Shown here one piece after another: positions 8,659 through 18,155 of a DNA stretch of 64,000 nt (positions within the stretch are counted from its first letter, which is position 1; every line of letters begins with the position of its first letter). A program made the translations under genes and the position numbers. The notes beneath the pieces are model-generated. The model searched no databases. It worked only from the letters and a program-made list of their open reading frames with translations, and was not told the origin of the DNA. Source of the DNA: Prevotella sp. MA2016 (GTDB lineage: Bacteria; Bacteroidota; Bacteroidia; Bacteroidales; Bacteroidaceae); the NCBI RefSeq assembly GCF_000619825.1, contig NZ_JHUW01000007.1, forward strand, positions 372,001 to 436,000. Reading direction: 5' to 3'.

Positions 8659-10269
8659 ATGAAAAAGATGAATGTATTGCTGACCAGCTTGATGCTGACA
8701 GCAGCCTCAACAACAGCCACAGCGGGTGGCATCTTAACCAACACTAATCAGAGTATCGACTTTTTGCGCAATCCAGCGCGAGATGCCGCCATCGGTCTCG
8801 ACGGCGTTTATAGCAACCCTGCAGGTGTGGCCTTTCTGCCCGAAGGATTCCACCTGGGTTTCAACTGGCAATATGCCCATCAGACACGTACCATCGAGAG
8901 TACGAGTCCTTTCTTTGCATTAGGTAGAAAGAACAACGGTCAGACCACCAAGACATTCGAGGGTGTGGCTGATGCACCTTTCCTGCCTTCAATTCAGGCT
9001 GCCTACAACAAGGGCAACTGGAGCTGGCAGTTCAACTTCTCAGTTCCTGGCGGTGGTGGTGCTTGCGAGTTCAATGATGGTCTGGGTTCATTCGAGAGCG
9101 TGGTTGGTAACATCGCCAGCAGTTTCATGACACTCGATGGCATGGCTGCTCAGCTCAATGGTCTCACTTCACAGCTCACTCCTCTTTACGCCATGCTGGG
9201 CCAGAAGGCTCCAAATGCCATCGACACTTATGGTGTGAATGGTTATGATATGAATGGCTATATGGAGGGTCGCCAGTATTACTTCGGCTTCCAGTTGGGT
9301 ACAGCCTATAAGATCAACAAGAACCTGTCTGTTTACGGAGGTTTGCGCGTACTCTACGGCACAGCCACTTATAAAGCCAAGATAAGCAACATCATGGTAG
9401 GCACTCAGGGTGGTTATGTGGATTTCAGCAACTTCCTGCCTAATGTTCCTGCTCAGGCCCAGCAGAATGCAGCTGTAGCCCAGCAGCATCTGACATTACT
9501 CAATCAGGTAGAGCAGGCTGGCATGATGACCGACCAGCTGAAGCAGGCTCAGGCAGCTGTAAGCGCCGGATTAAGCCAGCTCCAGCAGAGTTCAGGTCAG
9601 TTGGCCACCCTGTCGAAATATGCTGAGGGAGTGAATCTGCTTTGCAACCAGTCAAGCGTAGGCATCGCACCTATCATCAGCGTTGACTATAAGTTTGGCA
9701 ACTTCAACTTTGCTGCCAAGTACGAGTTCAAGACTCAGATTCGCATGAAGAACGAATCAACGGTGAATGAGGCCAGCGAGATTGCAGCAGTGAATAAGTT
9801 CCGTGATAGCGAAGAGGTGAACGAAGACGTACCTGCCCTGCTGACAGTAGGTGCCATGTGGAGCCCTGTTGAAGACGTACGTATCAACCTTGGTTATCAC
9901 CACTATTTCGACAAGGACGCTTCATGGTATAACAACGCTCAGGACTTGCTCGACCACGACTCAAACGAGTATCTGGCTGGTGTAGAATGGGATCTAAGCG
10001 ACAAGCTCACCATCTCAGCAGGAGGTCAGGTAACACGCTATGGTCTTACTGATGACTACATGAACGATATGTCGTTTGTAACCAACAGCTACAGCTTCGG
10101 ACTTGGTTTCAACTACAAGGCCAGCGACAAGATTACCTTGAAAGCTGCCTACTTCCAGACCAACTACGACGATTACAATCGTAACGACTATCCCCCACTC
10201 TCTGGTATGAGCGACTCGTTCACACGTACCAACCGCGTACTGGGTATCGGCTGCGAGCTGAATCTCTAA
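8659..10269 (+). CDS. OmpP1/FadL/TodX-family outer-membrane protein
   Basis: A 536-residue predicted beta-barrel with a cleavable signal peptide (about residues 1-22, ending TATAGG). The start of the mature protein carries the family signature region (SIDFLRNPARDAAIGLDGVYSNPAGVAFL), and the C-terminus alternates hydrophobic and polar residues as in barrel strands. FadL-type proteins let hydrophobic molecules such as fatty acids cross the outer membrane; the substrate here is unknown. One oddity is a Gln/Ala-rich helical insert at about 262-325 (VPAQAQQNAAVAQQH onwards), unusual within a barrel and probably a surface or plug element. The gene has its own promoter and converges on priA. Confidence 0.8.
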   Translation: MKKMNVLLTSLMLTAASTTATAGGILTNTNQSIDFLRNPARDAAIGLDGVYSNPAGVAFLPEGFHLGFNWQYAHQTRTIESTSPFFALGRKNNGQTTKTFEGVADAPFLPSIQAAYNKGNWSWQFNFSVPGGGGACEFNDGLGSFESVVGNIASSFMTLDGMAAQLNGLTSQLTPLYAMLGQKAPNAIDTYGVNGYDMNGYMEGRQYYFGFQLGTAYKINKNLSVYGGLRVLYGTATYKAKISNIMVGTQGGYVDFSNFLPNVPAQAQQNAAVAQQHLTLLNQVEQAGMMTDQLKQAQAAVSAGLSQLQQSSGQLATLSKYAEGVNLLCNQSSVGIAPIISVDYKFGNFNFAAKYEFKTQIRMKNESTVNEASEIAAVNKFRDSEEVNEDVPALLTVGAMWSPVEDVRINLGYHHYFDKDASWYNNAQDLLDHDSNEYLAGVEWDLSDKLTISAGGQVTRYGLTDDYMNDMSFVTNSYSFGLGFNYKASDKITLKAAYFQTNYDDYNRNDYPPLSGMSDSFTRTNRVLGIGCELNL

Positions 10270-10281
10270 AAAGAAAATGAT

Positions 10282-12537
10282 TTATAACGGATCTACATCG
10301 AAGTAGATCTGAAGCGAGGAATAGCGCTTGTCTTGTAGCATCTGCTGCTGGGCAAGCGCTAAATATTTGCGCACCTCTGCCATGTTGATGCCCAGTTCCA
10401 ACTTGAGCATCAGCTTGCGAATGGATAACGACTTCACTTTGGCCACAGCTGGTTTGTCGGGACCTAGCACACGGGTGGAAAACCACTGCCGCAGTCTGCT
10501 GCCGATCTCGATGCTGGCCGACTCGACCACTGCGTCGGAACGGTGCTTCAGATAGACATACACCAGACGGTAGTAAGGTGGATAATGGAACTGCTGGCGC
10601 TCGGCTATCTGTTGGCGATAGAGCCCCAGGTAGTCGTTCTGCACCACCTGTTGTATCACAGGCAGCGCGGGCGACTTGGTTTGCAGGATTACCAAGCCCT
10701 GCTTCCCCTTACGACCGGCTCTTCCTGCCACCTGTGCCATCATCATATAGGCCTGCTCGTAAGCACGGAAATCAGGATAGTTCAGCATATTGTCGGCATT
10801 GAGGATGCCCACCACCGACACTTTGTCGAAGTCTAATCCCTTCGAAATCATCTGAGTACCTATCAGCAGATTGGTGCGCCCGGCAGAGAAATCGCTGATG
10901 ATACGCTCGTAGGCATTACGGGTACGGGTGGTATCCAGGTCCATACGGGCGATGCGGGCCTCTGGGAAGATATCGCGAAGCTGATCTTCAATCTTCTCAG
11001 TACCATAACCTTTGGTTATCAGGTCGTGCCCTCCACAGGCCGGACACTCTGTAGGCACCTGATAAGTATAGCCACAGTAGTGGCACGTCAGCTGGTTCAT
11101 GTTGCGGTGCAGCGTCAGCGACACGTCGCAATGCTGACAATGAGGCACCCACCCACACTGCTTGCACTCTATCATAGGGGCATAGCCACGACGGTTCTGG
11201 AAATAGATCACCTGTTCGCCTCGTTCCAGTGCCTCGCGGGTCTTGGCCAGCAACAGGGGCGAGAACGGACCGTTCATCATCTTACGATGCTGCAGGTCCT
11301 TGATATCCACCACTTGTATCTCGGGCAGTTGGATACCCTGGTAGCGCTGAAAGAGCTCTACCAGTCCATACTTACCCGTTTTGGCATTATGATAGGTCTC
11401 GAGCGATGGTGTGGCAGTACCAAGCAATGTCTTTGCCCCATACATCTGTGCCAGCATGATAGCAGCCGAACGGGCATGATAACGGGGGGCAGGGTCCTGC
11501 TGTTTATAAGAGGTTACATGCTCCTCATCGACAATCACCAGTCCTAAGTTATTGAATGGCAGTAGCACGGCGCTGCGCGCACCTAATATCACATCGTAAG
11601 GGTGCTGCGACAGCTGTTTCTGCCAGATCTCCACACGTTCGGCATCGGAATACTTACTGTGATAGATACCCAGCCGGTTACCAAACACGCGCTGGAGGCG
11701 TTGCATCATCTGTACGGTAAGGGCTATCTCAGGCAGGAGGTAGAGCACCTGCTGATGCTTGTCCAAAGCCTGCTGTATCAGATGGATATAGATCTCGGTC
11801 TTACCACTCGATGTAACACCATGCAGCAGGGTCACATTCTTCTGCAGGAACGAGAACTGTATCTGGTTGAAGGCCTCTTGCTGCACCTGACTCAGCGGTT
11901 TGATGAGCTCCGGGTGCGGGTCGCCACCAAAGTTCAGTCGCCCCACCTCTTTATCATAGCTCTCCAATACACCACGCTGCACTAATGCATTGACCGATTG
12001 CAGGGTATGCCCCTGGTTGATCAGCTCATCGCGGGTTATCTCAAACTGCTCTTCGGCCTGTCCCATCTGGTCCCAACCCGAGAGTTCCAGATAATCCAGG
12101 AAAGCCTTCAGCTGTTTTGGGGCACGCTGCAGCATATCGATAGCCACATGCAGTGCCTGCTCGCTACGGAACTTGTGCGACAGTTGGATGTAGAGTTCGG
12201 TACGTGGACGATAACCATCCTCGGCCTTCAGTCCTGATGGGAGTGCCGCTTTATACACTTCGCCAATGGGCGACATATAGTAATCGGCTATCCACTGCCA
12301 CAGTTTCAACTGGTTATCGGTGATGATAGGCGCTGTGTCCATCACCTGACTGATAGGCTTCACCTGATAATCTTTCGGCTTGTTGTTATGCAGTCGGGCC
12401 ACAATACCTAAGTAGGTTTTACTGCGACCGAAGGTTACGAGCACGCGCATACCAATACCTACGCTCATGCCATCCGGCACGGCGTAGGTAAAAAGTCCCG
12501 TCAGTGGAACGGGCAGTATGATATCTGCGTAGCCCAA
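10282..12537 (-). CDS. priA: primosomal protein N' (replication restart helicase PriA)
   Basis: A 751-residue superfamily 2 helicase that recognises stalled forks and reloads the replication machinery. An N-terminal 3'-DNA-end-binding domain (1-100) precedes Walker A (GVTSSGKT, 240-247) and the DEEH box (337-340). Eight cysteines follow in paired CxxC motifs (CKQCGWVPHCQHC, CHYCGYTYQ, CPACGG), forming the two zinc sites between the helicase lobes. The late GRAGRKGKQG segment is helicase motif VI. Length and order are normal. The gene is convergent with the FadL-like gene and ends inside a small hairpin sequence (10290-10309). Confidence 0.94.
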   Translation of the reverse strand: MGYADIILPVPLTGLFTYAVPDGMSVGIGMRVLVTFGRSKTYLGIVARLHNNKPKDYQVKPISQVMDTAPIITDNQLKLWQWIADYYMSPIGEVYKAALPSGLKAEDGYRPRTELYIQLSHKFRSEQALHVAIDMLQRAPKQLKAFLDYLELSGWDQMGQAEEQFEITRDELINQGHTLQSVNALVQRGVLESYDKEVGRLNFGGDPHPELIKPLSQVQQEAFNQIQFSFLQKNVTLLHGVTSSGKTEIYIHLIQQALDKHQQVLYLLPEIALTVQMMQRLQRVFGNRLGIYHSKYSDAERVEIWQKQLSQHPYDVILGARSAVLLPFNNLGLVIVDEEHVTSYKQQDPAPRYHARSAAIMLAQMYGAKTLLGTATPSLETYHNAKTGKYGLVELFQRYQGIQLPEIQVVDIKDLQHRKMMNGPFSPLLLAKTREALERGEQVIYFQNRRGYAPMIECKQCGWVPHCQHCDVSLTLHRNMNQLTCHYCGYTYQVPTECPACGGHDLITKGYGTEKIEDQLRDIFPEARIARMDLDTTRTRNAYERIISDFSAGRTNLLIGTQMISKGLDFDKVSVVGILNADNMLNYPDFRAYEQAYMMMAQVAGRAGRKGKQGLVILQTKSPALPVIQQVVQNDYLGLYRQQIAERQQFHYPPYYRLVYVYLKHRSDAVVESASIEIGSRLRQWFSTRVLGPDKPAVAKVKSLSIRKLMLKLELGINMAEVRKYLALAQQQMLQDKRYSSLQIYFDVDPL

Positions 12538-12546
12538 CTTACGTAA

Positions 12547-13164
12547 TTAGAAGAAGTAAGTGGCTGAGAGCTGCCAAGAGTTGGCCTTGGTCTTACCTGT
12601 GATGACTTTTTCAGCAGTTGAAATCGTGGAGTCAATCACGTTATAATCACCGGTCTTGCCAAGAGCAAAATTATAGTTGGCGGCAATCTGCAGGTGGTTG
12701 AGCAATATCAGCCCCAGACCTACGTTTGCACTCAGATTTGACTCCTTTAATCTCCACGATGAGGTGGTGTTCTTCGCATTATCTAAAGATGCGAAGGCCT
12801 TATCGCCGACATTGAAGCCGAACTGTGGACCAGCGAAGAAGTTGATGCTGGCCAACGATCCCAGACCTACGCCATAGCGCAGATTGATGGGCACCTGGAT
12901 AGACTGCTGCTTCACATTCTCACCATCCAACTTAGCTGAACGCTGGTCGTAGAGTGCCGATGCATCGAGCCCCAGACCTACGATGGGTATAGTGAACTTA
13001 ACGGTCGGACCGATAAAGAATCCGGTCTGATTTGATTTATCTACGACGTCCTTGCTGAGTGTCATGTTGGTGAGGTTCAAACCGCCCTTTACACCAAACT
13101 TGACCTGTGCCTGGGCAACGGTGATGGTTGCCAGCAGCACTACCAAAGTAAAAAATTTCTTCAT
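12547..13164 (-). CDS. outer-membrane beta-barrel protein, PorT/OMP_b-brl type
   Basis: A 205-residue protein with a clear signal peptide (residues 1-19, ending TVAQAQ) and short amphipathic strands ending in YFF, typical of 8-stranded Bacteroidota barrel proteins (VKFGVKGGLNLTNM at the mature N-terminus). Members of this family include PorT of type IX secretion, and the gene lies next to the gldKLMN operon. The family is large and its members are mostly uncharacterised, so a secretion role is only a possibility. It has its own promoter at 13208-13215 and a terminator-like hairpin separates it from gldN. Confidence 0.65.
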   Translation of the reverse strand: MKKFFTLVVLLATITVAQAQVKFGVKGGLNLTNMTLSKDVVDKSNQTGFFIGPTVKFTIPIVGLGLDASALYDQRSAKLDGENVKQQSIQVPINLRYGVGLGSLASINFFAGPQFGFNVGDKAFASLDNAKNTTSSWRLKESNLSANVGLGLILLNHLQIAANYNFALGKTGDYNVIDSTISTAEKVITGKTKANSWQLSATYFF

Positions 13165-13207
13165 AACCTCTATAATATTATTAATGTTAATGAATGATTC
13201 TATGGTG

Positions 13208-13215
13208 CAAAGTTA
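13208..13215 (-). promoter_or_regulatory. -7 promoter box of the small beta-barrel gene
   Basis: The minus strand reads TAACTTTG, matching TAnnTTTG, 43 bases upstream of the start at 13164. Confidence 0.55.
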
Positions 13216-13235
13216 CGAAAAAAGTTGGAACAGAA

Positions 13236-13269
13236 AAGGGAATAACCGTTTTTTTTCGATTATCCCCTT
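13236..13269 (-). terminator. hairpin terminator after the type IX secretion operon
   Basis: On the minus strand a 13-bp stem (AAGGGGATAATCG with CGGTTATTCCCTT, two G-T pairs) closes an all-A loop of eight. It is followed by two more T residues and lies 16 bases after the gldN stop. The trailing T run is short, so termination strength is uncertain. Confidence 0.55.
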
Positions 13270-13284
13270 GTATTCTTAAGCCGA

Positions 13285-14376
13285 TTAATGGCGCTGCCGG
13301 CGCACCGACACACGGGCGCCACTGCTACCACTACCGCTCGATCGCTCGGTCTTCGACGCCTTCTGTTTGGCCACCTTCACACCTTTGTTGGCAGCGGGTT
13401 TGTTTTTGGCTGCCTTCACCTTCTTGGCGGTCTTTGTATCCTTGAGTGCAGCAATGCTATCCAGCGAGTCGCGCTTGGCTGGGTCGCCAAAAATTGTTTT
13501 CTTAAAGCCTTCCAACTCGGCTTCGATACGTTTCTGTTCGGCAGTCATCTTAACCTCATCGCCACCACACAGCTGCAGCAGCGTTTTGCCCTGAGCGTTG
13601 TTGGTCTTGTAGATTTTGCCACGATACATGTTGAGCGTAAAGAAATCGTCCATCGATACAGTAGCAGCATTGTTCATACTGCTGGCCATCACCGTCTGAC
13701 GGTTCAGATAGGGCTCCAGATCGCTGTATTTCACCCAGAACAGCGGATACTGTGTAGCCTCACCCCCAAACTCGTCCATCATAATCGGACATAACGCCTG
13801 CACCTTGATGTGGAACGACGAGTTGGCCTGATCGTAATAAGCACTCTCCTTCAGATAGTACTTCTTTACCATAGCCGAGGGGATATCGCTATTGTCCACA
13901 CGGATTTTACCATCCTTCTCTTCGTAGAAAATATGGTAGTTATCCAGCAGCGCCTTCATATCAGCCTTGGTGGCATCGGAAAACACATCGCTACCATCGG
14001 TAGGATACTCGTACACGGGGATATAGCCGTTGAGTGCCAATTTAAAGATATAGGTAAACAGATTCAACTGCTTGCCTTGTGGCTCTACTGGGTAGTAGAG
14101 TCCGCCGTTGGCATCATCTTCAAGTGATATCTCACGATAAATATCTCGGCGCCATACCACCTCTTCGGGCATCTCTACTGCTGTGGGGAATGCTATCTGT
14201 GCACGCATCGACATGGCTGCCGATGGATTACGCTGCTGAGCCTGCTGTTCTGCACGTCGCTGCGGGGGCTGGGCAGAAACAGTGGACAGTGGATAGAGGA
14301 CAGTGAATAGCGCCAATGCTATTCGCCATACATACCAGCCGCTTACACAGCCTATTGTTCGTTTCATTGTCTTCAT
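13285..14376 (-). CDS. gldN: type IX secretion/gliding protein GldN (PorN)
   Basis: A 363-residue secreted protein. In other Bacteroidota GldN (PorN) binds GldK to build the ring attached to the outer membrane in type IX secretion. A signal-like hydrophobic segment (about 10-35, ending STVSAQ) precedes the conserved domain (VVWRRDIYREISLEDDANGGLYYPVEP to LNMYRGKIY, about 70-260). The C-terminal ~60 residues are an unusual Lys/Ala- and Ser/Arg-rich basic tail (KKVKAAKNKPAANKGVKVAK), which looks like an added low-complexity extension. It is the last gene of the porP-gldKLMN operon, 34 bases after gldM. Confidence 0.85.
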   Translation of the reverse strand: MKTMKRTIGCVSGWYVWRIALALFTVLYPLSTVSAQPPQRRAEQQAQQRNPSAAMSMRAQIAFPTAVEMPEEVVWRRDIYREISLEDDANGGLYYPVEPQGKQLNLFTYIFKLALNGYIPVYEYPTDGSDVFSDATKADMKALLDNYHIFYEEKDGKIRVDNSDIPSAMVKKYYLKESAYYDQANSSFHIKVQALCPIMMDEFGGEATQYPLFWVKYSDLEPYLNRQTVMASSMNNAATVSMDDFFTLNMYRGKIYKTNNAQGKTLLQLCGGDEVKMTAEQKRIEAELEGFKKTIFGDPAKRDSLDSIAALKDTKTAKKVKAAKNKPAANKGVKVAKQKASKTERSSGSGSSGARVSVRRQRH

Positions 14377-14410
14377 ATGATTATCTATTAACTTTTCACT
14401 ATTCTTGGAT

Positions 14411-15970
14411 TTATTTCACAATGACTTCCATCGGGTTTGTCAAGGTACGGGTCATACCGTCGGGACCAACCACCGTCACCCTTGAGATGTAGAAGCGACG
14501 GTTGCGGGACAGTTTGCGGAAGGTGTCCTTCTGTCGGGCTGAGAACTGGGCACCGTCAGATGCCATCGGCACGGCGTTACCCATGTTGTCGAAGAACACC
14601 GTTTCGAAACTCTGCACGCGGAAGGCGATGTCGAGGATGCCATCATCGATGGCTGCACCCAGATGATCTATAGCCACCAACTGCCCCTTAGCAAGGGCGC
14701 CACCCTTATAACGGGCAGGATTGCCATGCTCGTCTTTCATAGCGATGTAAGGCGTAGGATCGGGCAGTTTCCTTACACGGAAGGTGTACTGTCCCATCTG
14801 CTGGGCATGACCGGTATTGGTGCTGGTAACGGTAATCACTGCATTCTGTCCTATCTTCGAAGGTTTGGCAATATACTTGCCTGGGCCCACAGCCTGCAGA
14901 GTACCATTGGTCATCGAAGCCTGAATCTTATTCAGCGGCACGCCTGGCACACTGATACTGATAGGGTTGGCATAGCCGGCATAGAGCATATTCATCAGGT
15001 CGGCTGATACGGTGGCACTAGGCTCCACCACGGTGTAGTCCTGCGAGAACTCACGACGGATACGGTCGCCATGGCCGTTCACCATCTCCATATAGCCTTT
15101 CAGTGTAAAGTCGCCCGTCTTGCCACACACGGCTTCATAGAGTCCGTTGTGCAGGTTTACCTTCTGTCCACCGATATAGATATCGGGCACCTGGGTGGTA
15201 TCCACGGCGGCCATCACGATACGGGCCGAGAAGCGGTCGCCACGAACAATCGTTTTTGAGCTAGGAATCACAAAGGCATCCAATAGGTTTACACGTACAT
15301 CCTTTACATCGATGTTCTGCACCAGGGTGTGGAGCACCTCACCCTCGGCATAGCGCACATCACTCTGCAGTTTCGACAGCAGCGTAACAGCAGCCGCAGC
15401 AGGCATCGACTCGAACATATATTCGGCCCAGTTCTTTCCCATGGCACGTTTAGGCACCTGGGTAGTCAAATTGCTGGCTATGATCTGTCGCTGTTTCTCG
15501 TCGGATACCATTGTCAGCATGCGCTCACGGAAAGTGTTGATAGCCTTATATAGTTTCTGTCCCTGACCATTGGTGGGCGAGAGCATCACGTAGTTAGCCG
15601 GTTCCTGATCTTCCTTATTGCGGAGATTGGCTACGTCGCCATCTTTGCCATCGGCCTCCACCACGATAGCCTGCTTCAGACTGGCAGCCAGCTGATAGAG
15701 CGAGTCGCTCATCTGGCGCACCTGTTGAGCTTTGTCGTACCACTCGCGGGTTTTCTGCGGATTAGCTTTCAACTGCTGCTCAAAGGTTTCGTAGATGGCC
15801 AGGTTCTCCTTAGTAGAGTTACCTGTAGTGCGGTTCAGACTTTCCTCCACAATCGAAAAACCGTTGAGCACCTCGGTTGAGACGTTCAGCGCCAGCATCG
15901 CCATCAGAACGACGTACATCAGATTGATCATTCGTTGGCGTGGAGAAACGGGTCTTTTCTTGATTGCCAT
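14411..15970 (-). CDS. gldM: type IX secretion motor protein GldM (PorM)
   Basis: A 519-residue inner-membrane protein with a short basic N-terminus and one transmembrane helix (about 13-32, MINLMYVVLMAMLALNVS), which is the signature start of GldM. A long periplasmic region of stacked domains follows. GldM pairs with GldL to form the proton-driven rotary motor of type IX secretion and reaches the GldK/GldN ring across the periplasm. The conserved N-terminal helix carries the residues that contact GldL. Its start is five bases after the gldL stop. Confidence 0.92.
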   Translation of the reverse strand: MAIKKRPVSPRQRMINLMYVVLMAMLALNVSTEVLNGFSIVEESLNRTTGNSTKENLAIYETFEQQLKANPQKTREWYDKAQQVRQMSDSLYQLAASLKQAIVVEADGKDGDVANLRNKEDQEPANYVMLSPTNGQGQKLYKAINTFRERMLTMVSDEKQRQIIASNLTTQVPKRAMGKNWAEYMFESMPAAAAVTLLSKLQSDVRYAEGEVLHTLVQNIDVKDVRVNLLDAFVIPSSKTIVRGDRFSARIVMAAVDTTQVPDIYIGGQKVNLHNGLYEAVCGKTGDFTLKGYMEMVNGHGDRIRREFSQDYTVVEPSATVSADLMNMLYAGYANPISISVPGVPLNKIQASMTNGTLQAVGPGKYIAKPSKIGQNAVITVTSTNTGHAQQMGQYTFRVRKLPDPTPYIAMKDEHGNPARYKGGALAKGQLVAIDHLGAAIDDGILDIAFRVQSFETVFFDNMGNAVPMASDGAQFSARQKDTFRKLSRNRRFYISRVTVVGPDGMTRTLTNPMEVIVK

Positions 15971-15975
15971 AGTCG

Positions 15976-16641
15976 TTATGCGTTCATCTTAGCCGTCATT
16001 GCCTCAATCATACGGCTATAAATCTTATTCAGTTCTGCTATCTGTGCAGCCATTTTCTTGGTCTGCTCATTGATATCATCGATGGTACCAATCTGTGCAC
16101 TGGCACTCTTCAGCTGCATCTCGTAAACCTTACAGATACCTGTCAGGGTACGGTTCAGGTTCTCCATCTCCTCTGAGTCGTGAGCCAGTTTCTCGTTCTG
16201 GGCCGATACCTTCGAGAGGGTTTCGGTCAGGTGCTTCAGTTCTTCTACATAGGTAGCCGTAGCGCTATCCAACTCAGGATGGGCTGAAACAGATGCAGGC
16301 TGGATGGTACCACCATTACCGCCTACCACTGTAGCCTTACCACCAGCAGCCTTGGCTAGAGTATCTTCGCCAGTACGTACATGAGTATCGAGCTCCATAC
16401 CATCGGTAGTCTTATCGAACGGACGGTCGAAGGCCGAAATAAAGAACACAAGCACCTCGGTACCCATACCTAAAAACAGGAAGAAGTCAGCTCCCTTCAG
16501 GTGTGTCAGTTTAAACAGCGTACCAAGAATAACAATAGATGCGCCCCAGCTGTAAGCATAGTTCAAGAACGTCTGCCCAGGAACACTATCCATCCACTTC
16601 TGCAAGCGGTAAATAACGTTGTATTTGCTATAAATAGTCAT
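15976..16641 (-). CDS. gldL: type IX secretion motor protein GldL (PorL)
   Basis: A 221-residue inner-membrane protein with two transmembrane helices (about 27-45 and 50-70; AYSWGASIVILGTLFKL and FFLFLGMGTEVLVFFISA), followed by a cytoplasmic coiled-coil-rich tail with regular Leu/Glu spacing (about 130-221). The Glu in the second helix (MGTEVLVF) is the conserved acidic residue implicated in proton flow through the GldLM motor. It lies between gldK and gldM with short spacers, as in other Bacteroidota. Confidence 0.92.
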   Translation of the reverse strand: MTIYSKYNVIYRLQKWMDSVPGQTFLNYAYSWGASIVILGTLFKLTHLKGADFFLFLGMGTEVLVFFISAFDRPFDKTTDGMELDTHVRTGEDTLAKAAGGKATVVGGNGGTIQPASVSAHPELDSATATYVEELKHLTETLSKVSAQNEKLAHDSEEMENLNRTLTGICKVYEMQLKSASAQIGTIDDINEQTKKMAAQIAELNKIYSRMIEAMTAKMNA

Positions 16642-16690
16642 ATCTTCAACTCTTCAATTATATATTTTTTTCTTTTATTTTTTTATTCTT
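16642..16690. repeat. T/TTC-rich simple sequence at the gldK/gldL junction
   Basis: The plus strand shows repeated TCTTCAACTCTTCAATTA followed by TTTTATTCTTTTATTCTTC; the latter encodes the Lys/Asn-rich end of GldK. It is one of several A/G-rich (on the coding strand) simple arrays found in spacers of this window. Confidence 0.4.
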
Positions 16691-18120
16691 TTATTCTTCA
16701 CATTATTCTTCACGCGTTCGCTGGTTGAGTTGGCCAGACTGCGCACACAACGGAATCCGATATACGATCGGGGCTGGTTCTGATACTCAGCCGTGCGCCA
16801 TGCCGAACGGATATACGACTCAGGGTCTTTCCACGAGCCACCACGTACACTCTTGCGCTTCAGGCGATAGGGATCTTCCTGCGCAGCGTTGTACTTCAAT
16901 GTGGGGTTGATATCGTTCATCGCCTCAACACCAGCTTCGGTATAGATAGTGCTGGTCCACTCGGCCACATTACCTGCCATATCATAAAGGCCATTCGAGT
17001 TGGCCGAATAGATGCCCACACGACTGGTTATCAGGTTGCCATCCTTGGTGTAGTTGCCGTTATCGGGCTTGAAGTTGGCATAATAGCAGCCCTTGCCGCT
17101 GGCCACATCCTCGTTTTCCCAAGGAAATTCGTTCTGATCCTTGCCACGAGCGGCATACTCCCACTCGGCCTCAGTAGGCAGACGATAGCGCTGCACGTAA
17201 CGGGCTGCGGGACCCAGTCCCTTCAACAGATACTCTGTGCGCCAAGCACAATAGGCATTGGCCTGCTCCCAGGTGACGCCCACCACGGGATAGTCGTTGT
17301 AGGCGGGATTAGAGAAGTAGTAGCGCAGATACATCTCGTTGTCGGCATTGGGGAAGTCGTTCACCCAACAGGTGGTGTCGGGGAATACATTCACGATGTA
17401 GGTATTCAGGAAGTCCCATGGTCCTGAGAGTGGACGATTGATGCTCTCGCGCACGATGCGCCCCTCGTCGTCAACATAGGCCGTATCTTTTGATATCCAC
17501 ACCTGCTCGTCGGGATCCACAGTCAGGTCGGTATTCAGGTTACGCTCCTGCGGGTTCAGGCGGTAGCGGCGCAAGGCAGCAGTGGTGTAGTCGTACACCT
17601 CGTAGCGGTAGTTCAGCTGACGGAAGTCGAGCATTTTATCGCCCGTCACAGGGTTAGTGACATACATGCCGTCGATAATCTCCTGCTCATCCTCGCTTGG
17701 ACGGCGTGGTAGAGGTTTCTTCCAGTTCAGCACGGTTGACAGCTCATTACCCTCGCGGTCGGTCTTCACCGTCTTGTAGGTCTCGTCAATCTCTGAGAGA
17801 CGCTCGCGCAGAATAGAGTCGCGCACGTAGTTCACAAACTGGCGGTACTTCGAGTTGGTCACCTCAGTCTCATCCATCCAGAAACCATCCACCGAGATGT
17901 CGCGCACAGGTGTTTTCTTTCCCCATAGCGAGTCTTGCTGTTCGATACCCATCTTCACATGACCGCGCTTCACGAGCACCATGCCGTAAGGAGTAGGCTC
18001 AGTGAAAGCCCTACCCCCAGTACCTGTTACCTCACCGCCAGTGGCGTTCATCAGCTTGCCACCAAAACAACTGGTCAGCAGCATCATCGCCCCAGCACAT
18101 AATCCTATCAGTTTCTTCAT
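16675..18120 (-). CDS. gldK: type IX secretion lipoprotein GldK (PorK)
   Basis: A 481-residue lipoprotein (lipobox LLTSC, Cys18) with a formylglycine-generating-enzyme/SUMF1-like domain over most of its length. Typical pieces are GMVLVKRGHVKMG, FWMDETEVTNSKYRQFV, YRLPTEAEWEYAARG, NGLYDMAGNVAEW and a VRGGSW to IGFRCVR end. GldK forms the outer-membrane-bound ring of the type IX machine with GldN; the domain is structural here and not known to be catalytic. The final ~15 residues are a Lys/Asn-rich tail from repetitive DNA. It sits between the porP/sprF-like gene and gldL. Confidence 0.92.
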   Translation of the reverse strand: MKKLIGLCAGAMMLLTSCFGGKLMNATGGEVTGTGGRAFTEPTPYGMVLVKRGHVKMGIEQQDSLWGKKTPVRDISVDGFWMDETEVTNSKYRQFVNYVRDSILRERLSEIDETYKTVKTDREGNELSTVLNWKKPLPRRPSEDEQEIIDGMYVTNPVTGDKMLDFRQLNYRYEVYDYTTAALRRYRLNPQERNLNTDLTVDPDEQVWISKDTAYVDDEGRIVRESINRPLSGPWDFLNTYIVNVFPDTTCWVNDFPNADNEMYLRYYFSNPAYNDYPVVGVTWEQANAYCAWRTEYLLKGLGPAARYVQRYRLPTEAEWEYAARGKDQNEFPWENEDVASGKGCYYANFKPDNGNYTKDGNLITSRVGIYSANSNGLYDMAGNVAEWTSTIYTEAGVEAMNDINPTLKYNAAQEDPYRLKRKSVRGGSWKDPESYIRSAWRTAEYQNQPRSYIGFRCVRSLANSTSERVKNNVKNKRIKK

Positions 18121-18124
18121 ATAT

Positions 18125-18155
18125 CTTACTATTTCAATTCTTCAACTCTTCAACT
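18125..18155. repeat. TTCAACTCTTCAA simple repeat between porP and gldK
   Basis: The 35-base spacer is mostly repeats of TTCAACTCTTCAA (on the coding strand TTGAAGAGTTGAAGAATTGA). No stem or promoter box was seen in it. Confidence 0.4.

Noticed and set aside
10290-10309. GATCTAC/GTAGATC hairpin between the FadL-like gene and priA
   Set aside because: It lies inside the priA coding end and has no T run, so it was not listed as a terminator.
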